Shown here: piece after piece, positions 27,019-35,299 of the stretch
Layout of the letters: each line of letters starts with the position of its first letter
Numbering within the stretch: position 1 is the first letter of the stretch
Source of the DNA: Candidatus Pseudoscillospira faecavium
GTDB taxonomy: Bacteria > Bacillota > Clostridia > Oscillospirales > Oscillospiraceae
Reading direction: 5' to 3'
Length of the DNA: 64,000 nucleotides
Assembly: GCA_904420565.1 (NCBI GenBank)
Contig: CAJFVV010000005.1
Span: forward strand, 1-64,000
Program-made: the position numbers and the translations under genes
Notes under the pieces: generated by a model
The model's database searches: none
Told to the model about the DNA's origin: nothing
What the model saw: the letters and a program-made list of their open reading frames with translations, nothing else

Positions 27019-27792
27019 ATGTTTGAACTTCTTGTATGTATTGCTGCCAGCCTTGGCGCAGGTATGACCGCCGGCCTGGCCGGTATTTCCACCGCCACGG
27101 TCATCTCTCCTCTGCTCATTGCCCTTCTGGGCTTTGATGCCTATGAGGCACTGGGCATCGCCCTGGCGGCCGACGTACTCTCTTCAGCCCTGGCAGCCAT
27201 TCCCTATGGCCGGCGCAGGCATATCTGCTATCGCAAAAGCCTGTTGGTACTGATCCCCGCAGCCATTTTCACTTACCTCGGCAGCTATGTGGGTTATTCC
27301 GTCTCCCACGGTTTTCTGTCTTATATCTCTCTGGCCGGTATGATTTTAATGGGCATTAAATTTCTGACAAAGCCGGTCAGGGAGGAAAACACACCGCTGC
27401 GTTTCGTCAATTCCCGCAGCAGAGAAGTGGTCTGTCACCTGCTGACAGGTGTGGTCATCGGCTCTATCTGCGGCTTTTGCGGCGTAGGCGGCGGCATGAT
27501 GATGCTGCTGCTTTTCACAGTCCTGCTGGGCTATGATATGAAAAACGCAGTAGGTACCAGTATCTTTATTATGACCGCCATCGCCGCCGTGGGCGCCATC
27601 AGCCACTATGCTTTCATCGGCACCATTCATCATTTTACGGCGCTGGCTGTCTGCATGGTAACCACACCGATGGCAGCCATTGTTGCCGCCCGTTATGCCA
27701 ACCGCGTTTCCAACCAAATTCTGAATCGGACCGTGGGTACCTCCTTATTTATTGTCGGATTATTGCTCCTGTCTATTCATATATTCAGCTGA
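27019..27792 (+). CDS. TauE/SafE-family membrane permease
   Basis: The 257-residue protein has about eight hydrophobic helices and the two family repeats with glycine-rich motifs (GAGMTAGLAGISTATVISPL and CGFCGVGGGMMMLLL). Members move sulfite, sulfonates, sulfoacetate or related anions. It lies 37 bases after cysNC on the same strand with a terminator immediately after, so it is probably the last gene of the sulfation operon. It could bring sulfate in or export a sulfur anion; direction is not readable from sequence. Confidence 0.88.
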   Translation: MFELLVCIAASLGAGMTAGLAGISTATVISPLLIALLGFDAYEALGIALAADVLSSALAAIPYGRRRHICYRKSLLVLIPAAIFTYLGSYVGYSVSHGFLSYISLAGMILMGIKFLTKPVREENTPLRFVNSRSREVVCHLLTGVVIGSICGFCGVGGGMMMLLLFTVLLGYDMKNAVGTSIFIMTAIAAVGAISHYAFIGTIHHFTALAVCMVTTPMAAIVAARYANRVSNQILNRTVGTSLFIVGLLLLSIHIFS

Positions 27793-27797
27793 AAAGA

Positions 27798-27835
27798 AAA
27801 ACGCCGCCGCATCCGGAAGGATGCAGCGGCGTTTT
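27798..27835. terminator. Bidirectional terminator between TauE/SafE and MATE genes
   Basis: A 17-base-pair stem with one mismatch (27798-27814 with 27819-27835) and a GGAA loop has A/T runs at both ends, serving both convergent genes. Confidence 0.9.
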
Positions 27836-27842
27836 CGCTGTT

Positions 27843-29210
27843 TTAATTTTCTGCCTTCGACCAATCCAGATGCCGAAGCGTCCGCCGTACAAAAATCAGC
27901 GCCAGTGTGATAGAGGCAATCTCCGCAATGGGAAATGCCAGCCATACAAGGTTCAATACATCGAGACGGGACAGCAAAAATGCTGCCGGAAGGAGCACCA
28001 CAATCTGCCGGCCAAAGGAGACCGCCAAACTGTAGAGCCCGCGGCCCAGCGCCTGGCAAATGGAAGATGACACAATAGCAAGACCTGCAAACAGGAAAGA
28101 TGTGCTGATAATCCGCAGCGCAGGTACGCCAATACTCAGCATTTCCTCCGAACCGCCAAACAAAAACAGCAGTTTATCCGGCATCAGCTGGAAAATAAGC
28201 AGGCCGATAATCATGATAACTTCCGCCGCAATATAGGCAAGACGAATCGCCCGCTCCATTCGCTCGCGTTTGCGGGCGCCATAATTAAAGGAAACGATGG
28301 GCACCAGACCGTTGTTCAAACCAAAAATCGGCATAAAAACGAAACTCTGCAGTTTAAAGTAAACGCCAAATACCGCTACGGCTGTGGATGTAAATGCAAT
28401 TAAAATTTTATTCATGCAGAAAGTCATAATGGAACCAATGGATACCATCAAAATCGACGGAATGCCGATATATAAAATCTGCAGCAAATACTCCCGGCAA
28501 GGCCGCAGCAGGCGCACATGGAACTGTATGTCAGGATTTTTCTTCAAATTCATATACAGCGCCAGCAAACCTGCCACACACTGTCCGATGACTGTCGCAA
28601 TCGCGGCGCCAGCTACACCCAGTTCCGGTGCACCAAACAGGCCAAAAATCAAAATCGGATCCAGTATAATATTGATAACCGCGCCGACACTCTGCGTAAT
28701 CATCGTTAACATAGTGCGCCCTGTGGACTGCAGGATACGCTCCAGCGTAATCTGCATGAAAAATCCAAAAGAACACGCACAGCAAATGGAAAGATAGGTG
28801 ATACCATACTCTGCAATGCGGTTCATTTCACCGACCTGCACCAAAATAAACGGGGCAGCTGCGAACAAACCAATCAGTAAAAATACAAGATAGCTGATTC
28901 CTTCCAGCAGCAGGCCCTGCATGGCATAGCGGTTAGCCGCTTCCTGCCGTTTTTCTCCCAAAGATCTGGAAATCATCGCATTGATGCCGACACCCAGACC
29001 GCTGCCCACTGCAATCATCAAATTTTGCATGGGGAAGGCCAAAGAGAGGGCCGACAGGGCATCCTCATTCATCATGGCCACAAACATACTGTCCACCACA
29101 TTGTAAAGCGCCTGCACCAACATGGATACAATCATGGGTCCCGCCATATTAAACAGCAGCTTGCCCACCGGCATAACGCCCATTTTATTTTCCGCAAGTT
29201 GTTTTTCCAT
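27843..29210 (-). CDS. MATE-family efflux transporter
   Basis: The 455-residue protein has twelve predicted membrane helices in two homologous halves, with MATE features such as ALYNVVDSMFVA, GSGLGVGINAMISRSLGE and, in the second half, GLNNGLVPIVSFNYGARKRERM. These transporters export cationic drugs or metabolites with sodium or proton exchange. The start was placed at 29210, where AGAGGT precedes ATG; the longer frame to 29261 lacks a ribosome site. The promoter carries an inverted repeat in its spacer, suggesting dedicated regulation. Confidence 0.92.
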   Translation of the reverse strand: MEKQLAENKMGVMPVGKLLFNMAGPMIVSMLVQALYNVVDSMFVAMMNEDALSALSLAFPMQNLMIAVGSGLGVGINAMISRSLGEKRQEAANRYAMQGLLLEGISYLVFLLIGLFAAAPFILVQVGEMNRIAEYGITYLSICCACSFGFFMQITLERILQSTGRTMLTMITQSVGAVINIILDPILIFGLFGAPELGVAGAAIATVIGQCVAGLLALYMNLKKNPDIQFHVRLLRPCREYLLQILYIGIPSILMVSIGSIMTFCMNKILIAFTSTAVAVFGVYFKLQSFVFMPIFGLNNGLVPIVSFNYGARKRERMERAIRLAYIAAEVIMIIGLLIFQLMPDKLLFLFGGSEEMLSIGVPALRIISTSFLFAGLAIVSSSICQALGRGLYSLAVSFGRQIVVLLPAAFLLSRLDVLNLVWLAFPIAEIASITLALIFVRRTLRHLDWSKAEN

Positions 29211-29296
29211 AATACCTCTCTTTTCTCCTGAATGAACCGCAAATATCGAGCCCGCCCACATTTGTGGACGGGCACACGCCGCATTTTCTTGCGCTT

Positions 29297-29326
29297 ATTA
29301 TATACTCCCACACGGGAGCATCGCAA
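29297..29326 (-). promoter_or_regulatory. MATE promoter with inverted repeat inside the spacer
   Basis: On the minus strand TTGCGA (29321-29326) and consensus TATAAT (29297-29302) are 18 bases apart. The spacer holds CTCCC-4-GGGAG (29305-29318). Inverted repeats between -35 and -10 are typical of MerR-type activators, although those promoters usually have 19-20-base spacers; simple repression is equally possible. Confidence 0.5.
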
Positions 29327-29411
29327 GAGATCTTCCTGATTTTCCCTGATGTATACAAACGAGTCACAGCTGCTCCCGAAATTTTCAGCAGTTCTTCCAG
29401 TGCCCCGGCAC

Positions 29412-29450
29412 AAAAACGGGCTCCGCAAAGCACGAATGCTTTGCGGAGCC
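29412..29450 (-). terminator. Terminator of the pyrophosphatase gene
   Basis: A perfect 14-base-pair stem (29419-29432 with 29437-29450) with a tetraloop is followed on the minus strand by a T run (A run at 29412-29416 on the plus strand). Confidence 0.9.
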
Positions 29451-29455
29451 TGTAA

Positions 29456-31141
29456 TTAATGATCTGCCTCCCATTCGGCAATACCCCTGGTTAAATTGGG
29501 CACCATCTGCTTTTTGCGGGAAACCACGCCCGGCAGCAGCACCGAAAAATCACTCGGTTCAGCCGGAGCAAACGCAGCTGCAACAATTTCTTTGGCATGC
29601 TTGCCTGCAAAAATCAAGTCCGTAGACTGGGTCAAAATATTGGTCAGCATATAGCAGACCATGTCAATGCCTTCTTTTTCCAATACCTCATTGAGATACG
29701 GCAGCAACAGGTCCTTTGCTTTTTGGGCACTGCGATCAGACATAAAGCTGCTCTGCCCGATTCCGAAACGGACAGACCCACTGACAAACGGTTTAAAATC
29801 CGCATAGAAAAGATCCTTGGCTGTTTTTCCATCCAGAGAAGCACCCGCCTCGAACATCTCGCTGGCATACTCATCAATTTCAATACCTGCAATGGCCGCC
29901 AGATTTTCCGCTGCATTTTTGTCTGCCACCGTACAGGTCGGGGAACGGAACGCCAGTGTATCAGACAGGATCGCCGAGCACATCAGTCCCGCAATCTCCC
30001 TCGGGATTTTCACCCCGTTCTCCTGATACATCTGATAAATAATAGTAGCTGTGCAGCCCACAGGCTGATTGCGGAAATACACCGGCGCGGAAGTCTGCAG
30101 ACCGCTGCCCAGGCGATGATGGTCAATGATCTCCAGCACCTCAGCTGCCATCAATCCTTCCACCGCCTGCCCCGGCTCGTTGTGATCCACCATAATCACC
30201 TGCTTTTTCCGCAGATCCATCATATTCCGGCGGGAAATCATGCCATAATAGCGGCCATCCAGATCCAGCACAGGGAAATAACGGTGGCGCACCTTGACCA
30301 TTACTTTCTGCACATCCTCCACCGGTGCTTTCAAACTGAAGGACAACAGGCTGCCTTTGGTCATAAAATACGACACCGGCGCGCTTTGACTGATGAGACG
30401 CGCCGCCGTATAGGAATCATACGGCGTGCAAAGCACCGTTGTGTCATGGTTTTTCGCCATGCGCTGGATATGCTGCGGCACCGCATTGCCCCCGGTGACA
30501 ACCATGCATCCCGCGCCCAGCTCAATTGCCAGCATCTGGGAATCCACACGGTTGCTTAAAATTACCGTATCGCCCTTTTCAATCACACTGGCCATGGTAG
30601 CCGCGTTGCCCGCTGCCACGCAGATTTTTCCTTCGCAGACACTCTCACTCAGATCACCTACAACCAGTTCGCCGTCCAGTGTTTTCACAATATTGCGGTA
30701 AGTGGTCTCTGCCTTGGTCATAATAGTGGCATCAAAGGCATCCATATAGGCTTTTGCTACATCCGTCATTGTGATCAGGCCCTGAATCCGGTTGTCCTCA
30801 TCCACAATCACCAATGTGTTGGCATCAATATCCTGCATCAGGTTCCAGGCATCTTTCATGGACAGCGAGCCTTGCACGCCTTCTACCCGGCGGATGGTCA
30901 GATCCTCCACCTGAGGGCTGACATCAAGGCAAATCTGCGGCGTGTCCATATGAAAATAGTCCAAAACAAATTTTGTTTCACTGTTGACCTTGCCTGCCCG
31001 GCGCGGTTCATAATGCAGCGCCGGATTAATTTTATTTTTCAGATAAGCATAGGCAATTGCTGAACAGATACTATCCGTATCCGGATTGCGATGACCAATC
31101 ACCAAAACATTTTTCTGCGTCTGCGCAGTCGTTTCCGCCAT
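29456..31141 (-). CDS. ppaC: Manganese-dependent inorganic pyrophosphatase with CBS and DRTGG domains
   Basis: The 561-residue protein has the DHH-family N-terminal half with VIGHRNPDTDSICSAIAYA supplying metal ligands. A regulatory insert of two CBS repeats with a DRTGG domain between them (about residues 70-310) follows. The catalytic half then resumes with IDHHRLG and the DHHA2 domain, including the SRKKQ segment near the C-terminus. These family II enzymes hydrolyse pyrophosphate, and CBS-containing ones are controlled by adenine nucleotides. The start at 31141 has GAGAGAGGA; the longer frame does not. Confidence 0.94.
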   Translation of the reverse strand: MAETTAQTQKNVLVIGHRNPDTDSICSAIAYAYLKNKINPALHYEPRRAGKVNSETKFVLDYFHMDTPQICLDVSPQVEDLTIRRVEGVQGSLSMKDAWNLMQDIDANTLVIVDEDNRIQGLITMTDVAKAYMDAFDATIMTKAETTYRNIVKTLDGELVVGDLSESVCEGKICVAAGNAATMASVIEKGDTVILSNRVDSQMLAIELGAGCMVVTGGNAVPQHIQRMAKNHDTTVLCTPYDSYTAARLISQSAPVSYFMTKGSLLSFSLKAPVEDVQKVMVKVRHRYFPVLDLDGRYYGMISRRNMMDLRKKQVIMVDHNEPGQAVEGLMAAEVLEIIDHHRLGSGLQTSAPVYFRNQPVGCTATIIYQMYQENGVKIPREIAGLMCSAILSDTLAFRSPTCTVADKNAAENLAAIAGIEIDEYASEMFEAGASLDGKTAKDLFYADFKPFVSGSVRFGIGQSSFMSDRSAQKAKDLLLPYLNEVLEKEGIDMVCYMLTNILTQSTDLIFAGKHAKEIVAAAFAPAEPSDFSVLLPGVVSRKKQMVPNLTRGIAEWEADH

Positions 31142-31328
31142 AAATAAATTCCTCTCTCTTGCCCGGGCAAACATTCTGTCCGGCGAAAACGCCGCCGGAC
31201 TGCTTACACTGCCGCATACAGACAAGTTTATCATTTTGTTACCTGTATTTTACACTGCCCCGAAAAAAAGCGCAACGGAGAAATGGGAGTTTTTACAAAG
31301 AATTTCAGATTCCAACACACTCTTTTGT

Positions 31329-31359
31329 AAAAAAAGGCGGCCGTTTAATCTCGGCCGCC
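31329..31359 (-). terminator. Terminator of the AIM24-like gene
   Basis: On the minus strand GGCGGCCG (31352-31359) pairs with CGGCCGCC (31336-31343), followed by a run of T (A run at 31329-31335). It is 12 bases after the stop codon. Confidence 0.85.
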
Positions 31360-31371
31360 CCCCTGATCCCT

Positions 31372-32055
31372 TTAAGATCCGCTTGTGGGAAGGAATGGAA
31401 TAATGGATTTTGCCAGTGCGGGCGCAGGCATTGTCTGCAGCCAGATATGACCGGGCCCGGTAATGCGGGTGTTGAACAGGCCTTCCCCGCCGAAAAGCAT
31501 ATTTTTCACACCCTTGACCATCTGAATATCCATCGAGCAGGTCTCATCCATCGCAGCCAGGTATCCGGTATCCACCACAATCGTCTGATTGGCCGCCAAA
31601 TCATACTCTACCAAGCTGCCGTTGATTTCCAAAAAGGTTATGCCATTTCCGGCAAAGCGCTGCATGATGAAGCCCTCGCCGCCGAAAAAGCCCGAACCCA
31701 GCTTTTTCTGGAAGAAAATGCTCATATCCACGCTGCTCTCCATAGCCAGGAAGGCAGATTTCTGCGCAACAATCGGGCGCTGAGGCGTGATCTGAATCGG
31801 CAGAATCTGCCCCGGCATTGTGGAGGCAATGGAAATCATGCCGCCGCCCTGGCGGGCCGTATAAGTGCAGCGGAACAGGGATTCTCCTGTCAATGCTCTT
31901 CCAAACAGCTTGCCGATGCCGCCGCCCGTATTGGTAGTCATTTCCATATTGGGCGACATCCAGGACATGCCATCGCTTTGGCAATGGATGGCTTCGTTTT
32001 CATTGAGACGACATATCACTGCAGGGAAAGGGGTACCGATAATTTCATATTCCAT
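31372..32055 (-). CDS. TIGR00266/AIM24-family protein of unknown function
   Basis: The 227-residue protein shows the glycine-rich beta-helical pattern of the TIGR00266 family: ESLFRCTYTARQGGGMISIASTMPG, GSGFFGGEGFIMQRFAGNG and ENMLFGGEGLFNTRITGPG-like segments at regular spacing. No enzymatic motif is visible and no signal peptide is present. Bacterial members are widespread and uncharacterised; the mitochondrial relative AIM24 affects inner-membrane organisation. Confidence 0.88.
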   Translation of the reverse strand: MEYEIIGTPFPAVICRLNENEAIHCQSDGMSWMSPNMEMTTNTGGGIGKLFGRALTGESLFRCTYTARQGGGMISIASTMPGQILPIQITPQRPIVAQKSAFLAMESSVDMSIFFQKKLGSGFFGGEGFIMQRFAGNGITFLEINGSLVEYDLAANQTIVVDTGYLAAMDETCSMDIQMVKGVKNMLFGGEGLFNTRITGPGHIWLQTMPAPALAKSIIPFLPTSGS

Positions 32056-32206
32056 AAGTAAACTCCTCTCTCAAATTTGGCAAGAAACATTTGCACTTTT
32101 TCCAAATTCTGACTATAATAGGGCTTGCGCTTATAATTTATTATAAAGGTTTGCGCCGGATTTGAAAAGAGGGAATTTCTTCATCCGGCCCCCGCAGGAG
32201 GTTTCC

Positions 32207-32626
32207 ATGTCCAAATCAAAAAAGAAGAGAAAAAACAACCGCGTCAGCGCCGAAGATAAAGCAGCGCTGCGCCAGGAACGGGCTGAACTGCGTGCAAAGC
32301 AGAATCGTCGGGCTTTGTATGCAATAGGCGGTTTTATCATCTGTGCTGTAGTTTTAGTTGCTCTGCTGGTAGCCACGCTGCGTTTTCACCCGGAAGCGCG
32401 CTATACCGCTGAGCAATACCAGCAGCTGCAGACTGGCATGAGCTATGAACAAGTAGTCGATGTGCTGGGCCATGAAGGCGAAGCCGCTGAAGGCGGCAGC
32501 GGAACAGATGATTCCCAAACCTACATCTGGTCCAACGATGACGGCAGCAGCATCACTGTTACCTTTACAGGAGATACCGCTTCTGCAATCGATCAAGAGG
32601 GCATTTCCAACGACAGCTCCACGTGA
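32207..32626 (+). CDS. Membrane-anchored SmpA/BLIP-like domain protein
   Basis: The 139-residue protein has a strongly basic N-terminus (about residues 1-42, MSKSKKKRKNN), one membrane helix (about 43-65) and an outside domain containing YQQLQTGMSYEQVVDVLGHEGE and YIWSNDDGSSITVTF. This matches the short repeat of the BLIP/SmpA/DUF3862 fold, a protein-binding module often found in small Gram-positive lipoproteins and anchored proteins. The start at 32207 has AGGAGG. Function is unknown. Confidence 0.8.
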   Translation: MSKSKKKRKNNRVSAEDKAALRQERAELRAKQNRRALYAIGGFIICAVVLVALLVATLRFHPEARYTAEQYQQLQTGMSYEQVVDVLGHEGEAAEGGSGTDDSQTYIWSNDDGSSITVTFTGDTASAIDQEGISNDSST

Positions 32627-32627
32627 A

Positions 32628-32655
32628 AAGCATCCCGCCTGCAGGCGGGATGCTT
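32628..32655. terminator. Perfect 28-base palindrome, likely bidirectional terminator
   Basis: Positions 32628-32641 are the exact reverse complement of 32642-32655. It lies just after the SmpA-like gene stop (plus) and at the stop of the small minus-strand gene. A/T residues flank it on both sides, but the plus-strand T tract is weak. Confidence 0.6.
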
Positions 32656-32741
32656 CAGCGCTGGCTGATGGCCCGGTCGTCACCATAGATCAAGTCATCC
32701 ACATCAGTTTCACTGCTGCCCTGATTAAAGATCCATTTCAT
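32655..32741 (-). CDS. Possible 28-residue small protein
   Basis: The frame encodes a soluble acidic peptide (MKWIFNQGSSETDVDDLIYG...). GGAGG lies 8 bases before the ATG. A plausible promoter (TTGCTG, 16 bases, TGTTAT with -10 at 32770-32775 on the minus strand) lies upstream and a perfect palindrome follows. There is no similarity that I recognise. It could be a small regulatory protein, or the gap may only hold two terminators. The ribosome site and the isolated transcription unit are the main support. Confidence 0.42.
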   Translation of the reverse strand: MKWIFNQGSSETDVDDLIYGDDRAISQR

Positions 32742-32802
32742 AAATTGATGCCTCCGTTTTGAGATACTCATAACAGTATATGACCGGAGAGCAGCAAAAA
32801 GT

Positions 32803-32852
32803 GTCATAAACGGGCGGGACGGAAAAATTTTTCCGTCCCGCCCGTTTATGAC
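32803..32852. terminator. 50-base perfect palindrome acting as terminator of the aldo/keto reductase gene
   Basis: Positions 32803-32827 are the exact reverse complement of 32828-32852 with no loop; AAAAATTTTT forms the centre. It starts 15 bases after the reductase stop codon on the minus strand and is followed there by ACTTTTT, fitting a terminator with an unusually long perfect stem. Confidence 0.8.
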
Positions 32853-32867
32853 GTTCAATACAATCCG

Positions 32868-33992
32868 TCAGGAGCCAAAAAAGTCCTCCACAGTTTTCAG
32901 ATGACGGCGGATCGCCAGCTGCTGCGGGCAGTGCGCCTCACAGGCGCCGCATTGGACACAGGCCGAAGCGTGCACCGCAATCTGGGCATAGCGTCGCGCT
33001 GCCACCGCAGGCGTACTCCCCACAACAGAATTGTAAGCTTCAAACAGTGCCGGAATATTCAGTCCGTTGGGGCAGGGCATGCAATAAGCACATTGTGTGC
33101 AGGGAATCAGCGTCTCTTCCATGTAGGCTCTGCGCACCTGTTCCAGCATCGCAAGTTCCTCTTCCGCCAGGCAGCCCACGCGGCTTTGCTCTGCCCACGC
33201 AAGGTTTTGCTCAAGCTGTTCCATGGTACCCATACCGGAAAGCAGCACCCCCACCTCCGAAAGATTCCACAGCCATTCCAGCGCCCACTGCACCGGCGTT
33301 TTCTCCTCAGAAATGCAGGCCGCCATTTTCGGTGTCAGGCGTGCCAGTTTTCCGCCCAGCAGCGGCTCCATCACCACCACGCCTAATCCACGCTGCGCCG
33401 CCATACGCAGCCCTTCCAGACCCGCCTGATATTCTGTGCCTGCATAATTGAGCTGAATCTGGCAGAATTCCCAAGCATCGGTATATTCCAAAACCCGCTG
33501 AAACACCGGAAGCTGATCGTGGAAAGAAAAGCCAATGTGTGAAATCTTTCCGGCCTTTTGGGCACGCTGCATCCTTTCTATCAAGCCCATGTCCTTCACT
33601 TTGCTCTCAAACGTGTTGGCGCTGATAGAATGCAGCAGATACAAATCAAAGTGATCTGTTCTGCACTTATGCAGCTGCTCGTCCAAAATCCGCTCAAAAT
33701 CCTCCGGTTTTTCCAGCAGCCAGATGGGGCATTTATCGGCCAGATAGACCCGCTCCCGGTATCCGTCCGCCAGCGCTTTGCCCACCAAAGTCTCCGCGTT
33801 GCCGCCGTGGTAGGGATACGCTGTGTCAATATAATTCACGCCGCAGTCAATCGCATGGCGCAGCAAGCGGATACTTTCCTCCTCATGCAGCGCGCTGCCC
33901 ATCTCCTGTCCATCCAACGTAGGCAGGCGCATTGTACCAAATCCCAAAACCGATACGGACAATCCTGTTTTTCCCAAAGTGCGATACTGCAT
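32868..33992 (-). CDS. Aldo/keto reductase with C-terminal 4Fe-4S domain
   Basis: The 374-residue protein has the aldo/keto reductase barrel (about residues 1-270), with GFGTMRLP, the catalytic tyrosine region NYIDTAYPYHGGN, and the lysine expected in the VYLADKCP segment. A ferredoxin-like C-terminal part carries CTQCAYCMPCPNG and CVQCGACEAHCP, enough cysteines for 4Fe-4S clusters. Such fused reductases are common in anaerobes, and their substrates are mostly unknown. It lies 18 bases downstream of the HAD phosphatase gene, so the two are probably cotranscribed. Confidence 0.92.
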   Translation of the reverse strand: MQYRTLGKTGLSVSVLGFGTMRLPTLDGQEMGSALHEEESIRLLRHAIDCGVNYIDTAYPYHGGNAETLVGKALADGYRERVYLADKCPIWLLEKPEDFERILDEQLHKCRTDHFDLYLLHSISANTFESKVKDMGLIERMQRAQKAGKISHIGFSFHDQLPVFQRVLEYTDAWEFCQIQLNYAGTEYQAGLEGLRMAAQRGLGVVVMEPLLGGKLARLTPKMAACISEEKTPVQWALEWLWNLSEVGVLLSGMGTMEQLEQNLAWAEQSRVGCLAEEELAMLEQVRRAYMEETLIPCTQCAYCMPCPNGLNIPALFEAYNSVVGSTPAVAARRYAQIAVHASACVQCGACEAHCPQQLAIRRHLKTVEDFFGS

Positions 33993-34010
33993 GTTCTCGC
34001 TTCCTTCCTT

Positions 34011-34859
34011 TCAAACCATTTCTCCCAAAGCATAACGCTCCACTGCCGCCGCAGCCCCGTCCTCATCGTTTGAGCCGGTGCGCGCATCGGCGCAGCGGAA
34101 CAAAATCTCCTCGCTGTTGGCCATGGCAACACCCAATCCGGCCTTACGGAGCATGTCCAAATCGTTTTCGCTGTCGCCCACCGCCATAATTTCCGACGCT
34201 TCAATCCCCAGCAATTCCCCCAGTTTCAGCAGTGCACTTCCTTTGCCAGCGCCTTTGCGGATTATTTCAATGTTTCCGATACCTCCGGAAACGAAGGATA
34301 CTCCGGAATAATGGCGCACAATTTCCAGCGTCTCCTGCCGGAACCGTGCATTGCCCTCCGCATCCTTCAAAAAATTGATGACAATTTTCTCAGGCGCTTC
34401 CCCGCGCGCTTCCACATAGGCAGGCAGATCCTCCACCACTTTGCGGGAAGCAATCAGATAATCCTGCATCGCCCGCACCAAATCCAGTTCACGAATGCGC
34501 GCACGGTCCACGCTTTCCATATAGCCCCAATCGCCGATAAACGCTCCCTGAACCACTTCCATCGTCCGCGTGCGCCGCAGGATTTCCACTGCATCTTCCA
34601 GCGGCATGCAGTTGGTATACAGCCGTTTGCCGCTGCGCAGATCACATACCGCCGCGCCATTGGTCACCACAGCATAGCGGATGCCGGGAATGGTAAGCAG
34701 CGCCTCCGGCAGGCCCACCCGCGGCCGTCCCGTGGCGGGCACCACAACAATCCCCTGCCGCGCTGCCCGGGCCAAAACACTGCAGGTATGTGCTGTGAGT
34801 TGTTTCTGACTGTTAAGCAGCGTGCCATCCAAATCAAGGCCCACCATGCGGATCGCCAT
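34011..34859 (-). CDS. Cof-type HAD-superfamily hydrolase
   Basis: The 282-residue protein has the four HAD motifs: DLDGTLLN near the start, a T/S motif region VVPATGRPR, a lysine in the RKGAGKGSALLKL segment, and AVGDSENDLDML. A C2-type cap sits between them. Cof/YidA proteins dephosphorylate sugar phosphates or flavin/pyridoxal phosphates; the substrate cannot be predicted. Confidence 0.92.
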   Translation of the reverse strand: MAIRMVGLDLDGTLLNSQKQLTAHTCSVLARAARQGIVVVPATGRPRVGLPEALLTIPGIRYAVVTNGAAVCDLRSGKRLYTNCMPLEDAVEILRRTRTMEVVQGAFIGDWGYMESVDRARIRELDLVRAMQDYLIASRKVVEDLPAYVEARGEAPEKIVINFLKDAEGNARFRQETLEIVRHYSGVSFVSGGIGNIEIIRKGAGKGSALLKLGELLGIEASEIMAVGDSENDLDMLRKAGLGVAMANSEEILFRCADARTGSNDEDGAAAAVERYALGEMV

Positions 34860-34888
34860 TTACCGGTCGTCCCTTCCACAAAAAGAAT

Positions 34889-34917
34889 TTGATTTCCGCC
34901 CGCGTGTGCGGTATCAT
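34889..34917 (+). promoter_or_regulatory. Promoter of the YerC/ECF gene pair
   Basis: TTGATT (34889-34894) and TATCAT (34912-34917) are separated by 17 bases, 67 bases before the start codon. Confidence 0.65.
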
Positions 34918-34984
34918 AGATCTAAACTGCATTTGATTTTAGCAGTTTTCCCATGGAGATGCAAGATAAAAGGAGCCTGTGCCT

Positions 34985-35299
34985 ATGAAGAAAGAATTGC
35001 ACCACAGCGGCAGTGAAGCCTTTTATGAAACCGTCCTCAAACTGCAAAATGTGGACGAGTGCCGCGGATTTTTTGAAGATATCTGCTCCACCCACGAGCT
35101 GCGCACCATAGAACAGCGTTTCCAGCTTTTGTATCTGCTCACCTGCGGCAGCAGCTATTCCGCCATCGAAGAAGAGACCGGCGCTTCCAGCGCTACTATC
35201 AGCCGTGCAAGTCGTCAGCTCAACGGCAGCCACTGCAATATTGCGGAAATCATTACCCGCAGCAACATTTCAAACGAAGAAAGAAAGTGTACCCTGTGA
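34985..35299 (+). CDS. TrpR/YerC-family DNA-binding protein
   Basis: The 104-residue protein belongs to the YerC/YecD group of the Trp-repressor superfamily. It has FFEDICSTHELRTIEQRFQLLYLL and the helix-turn-helix SYSAIEEETGASSATISRASRQL. Members occur across Bacillota, often beside transporter genes, with unknown ligands. The ATG at 34985 is 9 bases after AGGAG; an in-frame GTG at 34979 is also possible. It overlaps the ECF gene, suggesting that it regulates that transporter component. Confidence 0.9.
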   Translation: MKKELHHSGSEAFYETVLKLQNVDECRGFFEDICSTHELRTIEQRFQLLYLLTCGSSYSAIEEETGASSATISRASRQLNGSHCNIAEIITRSNISNEERKCTL

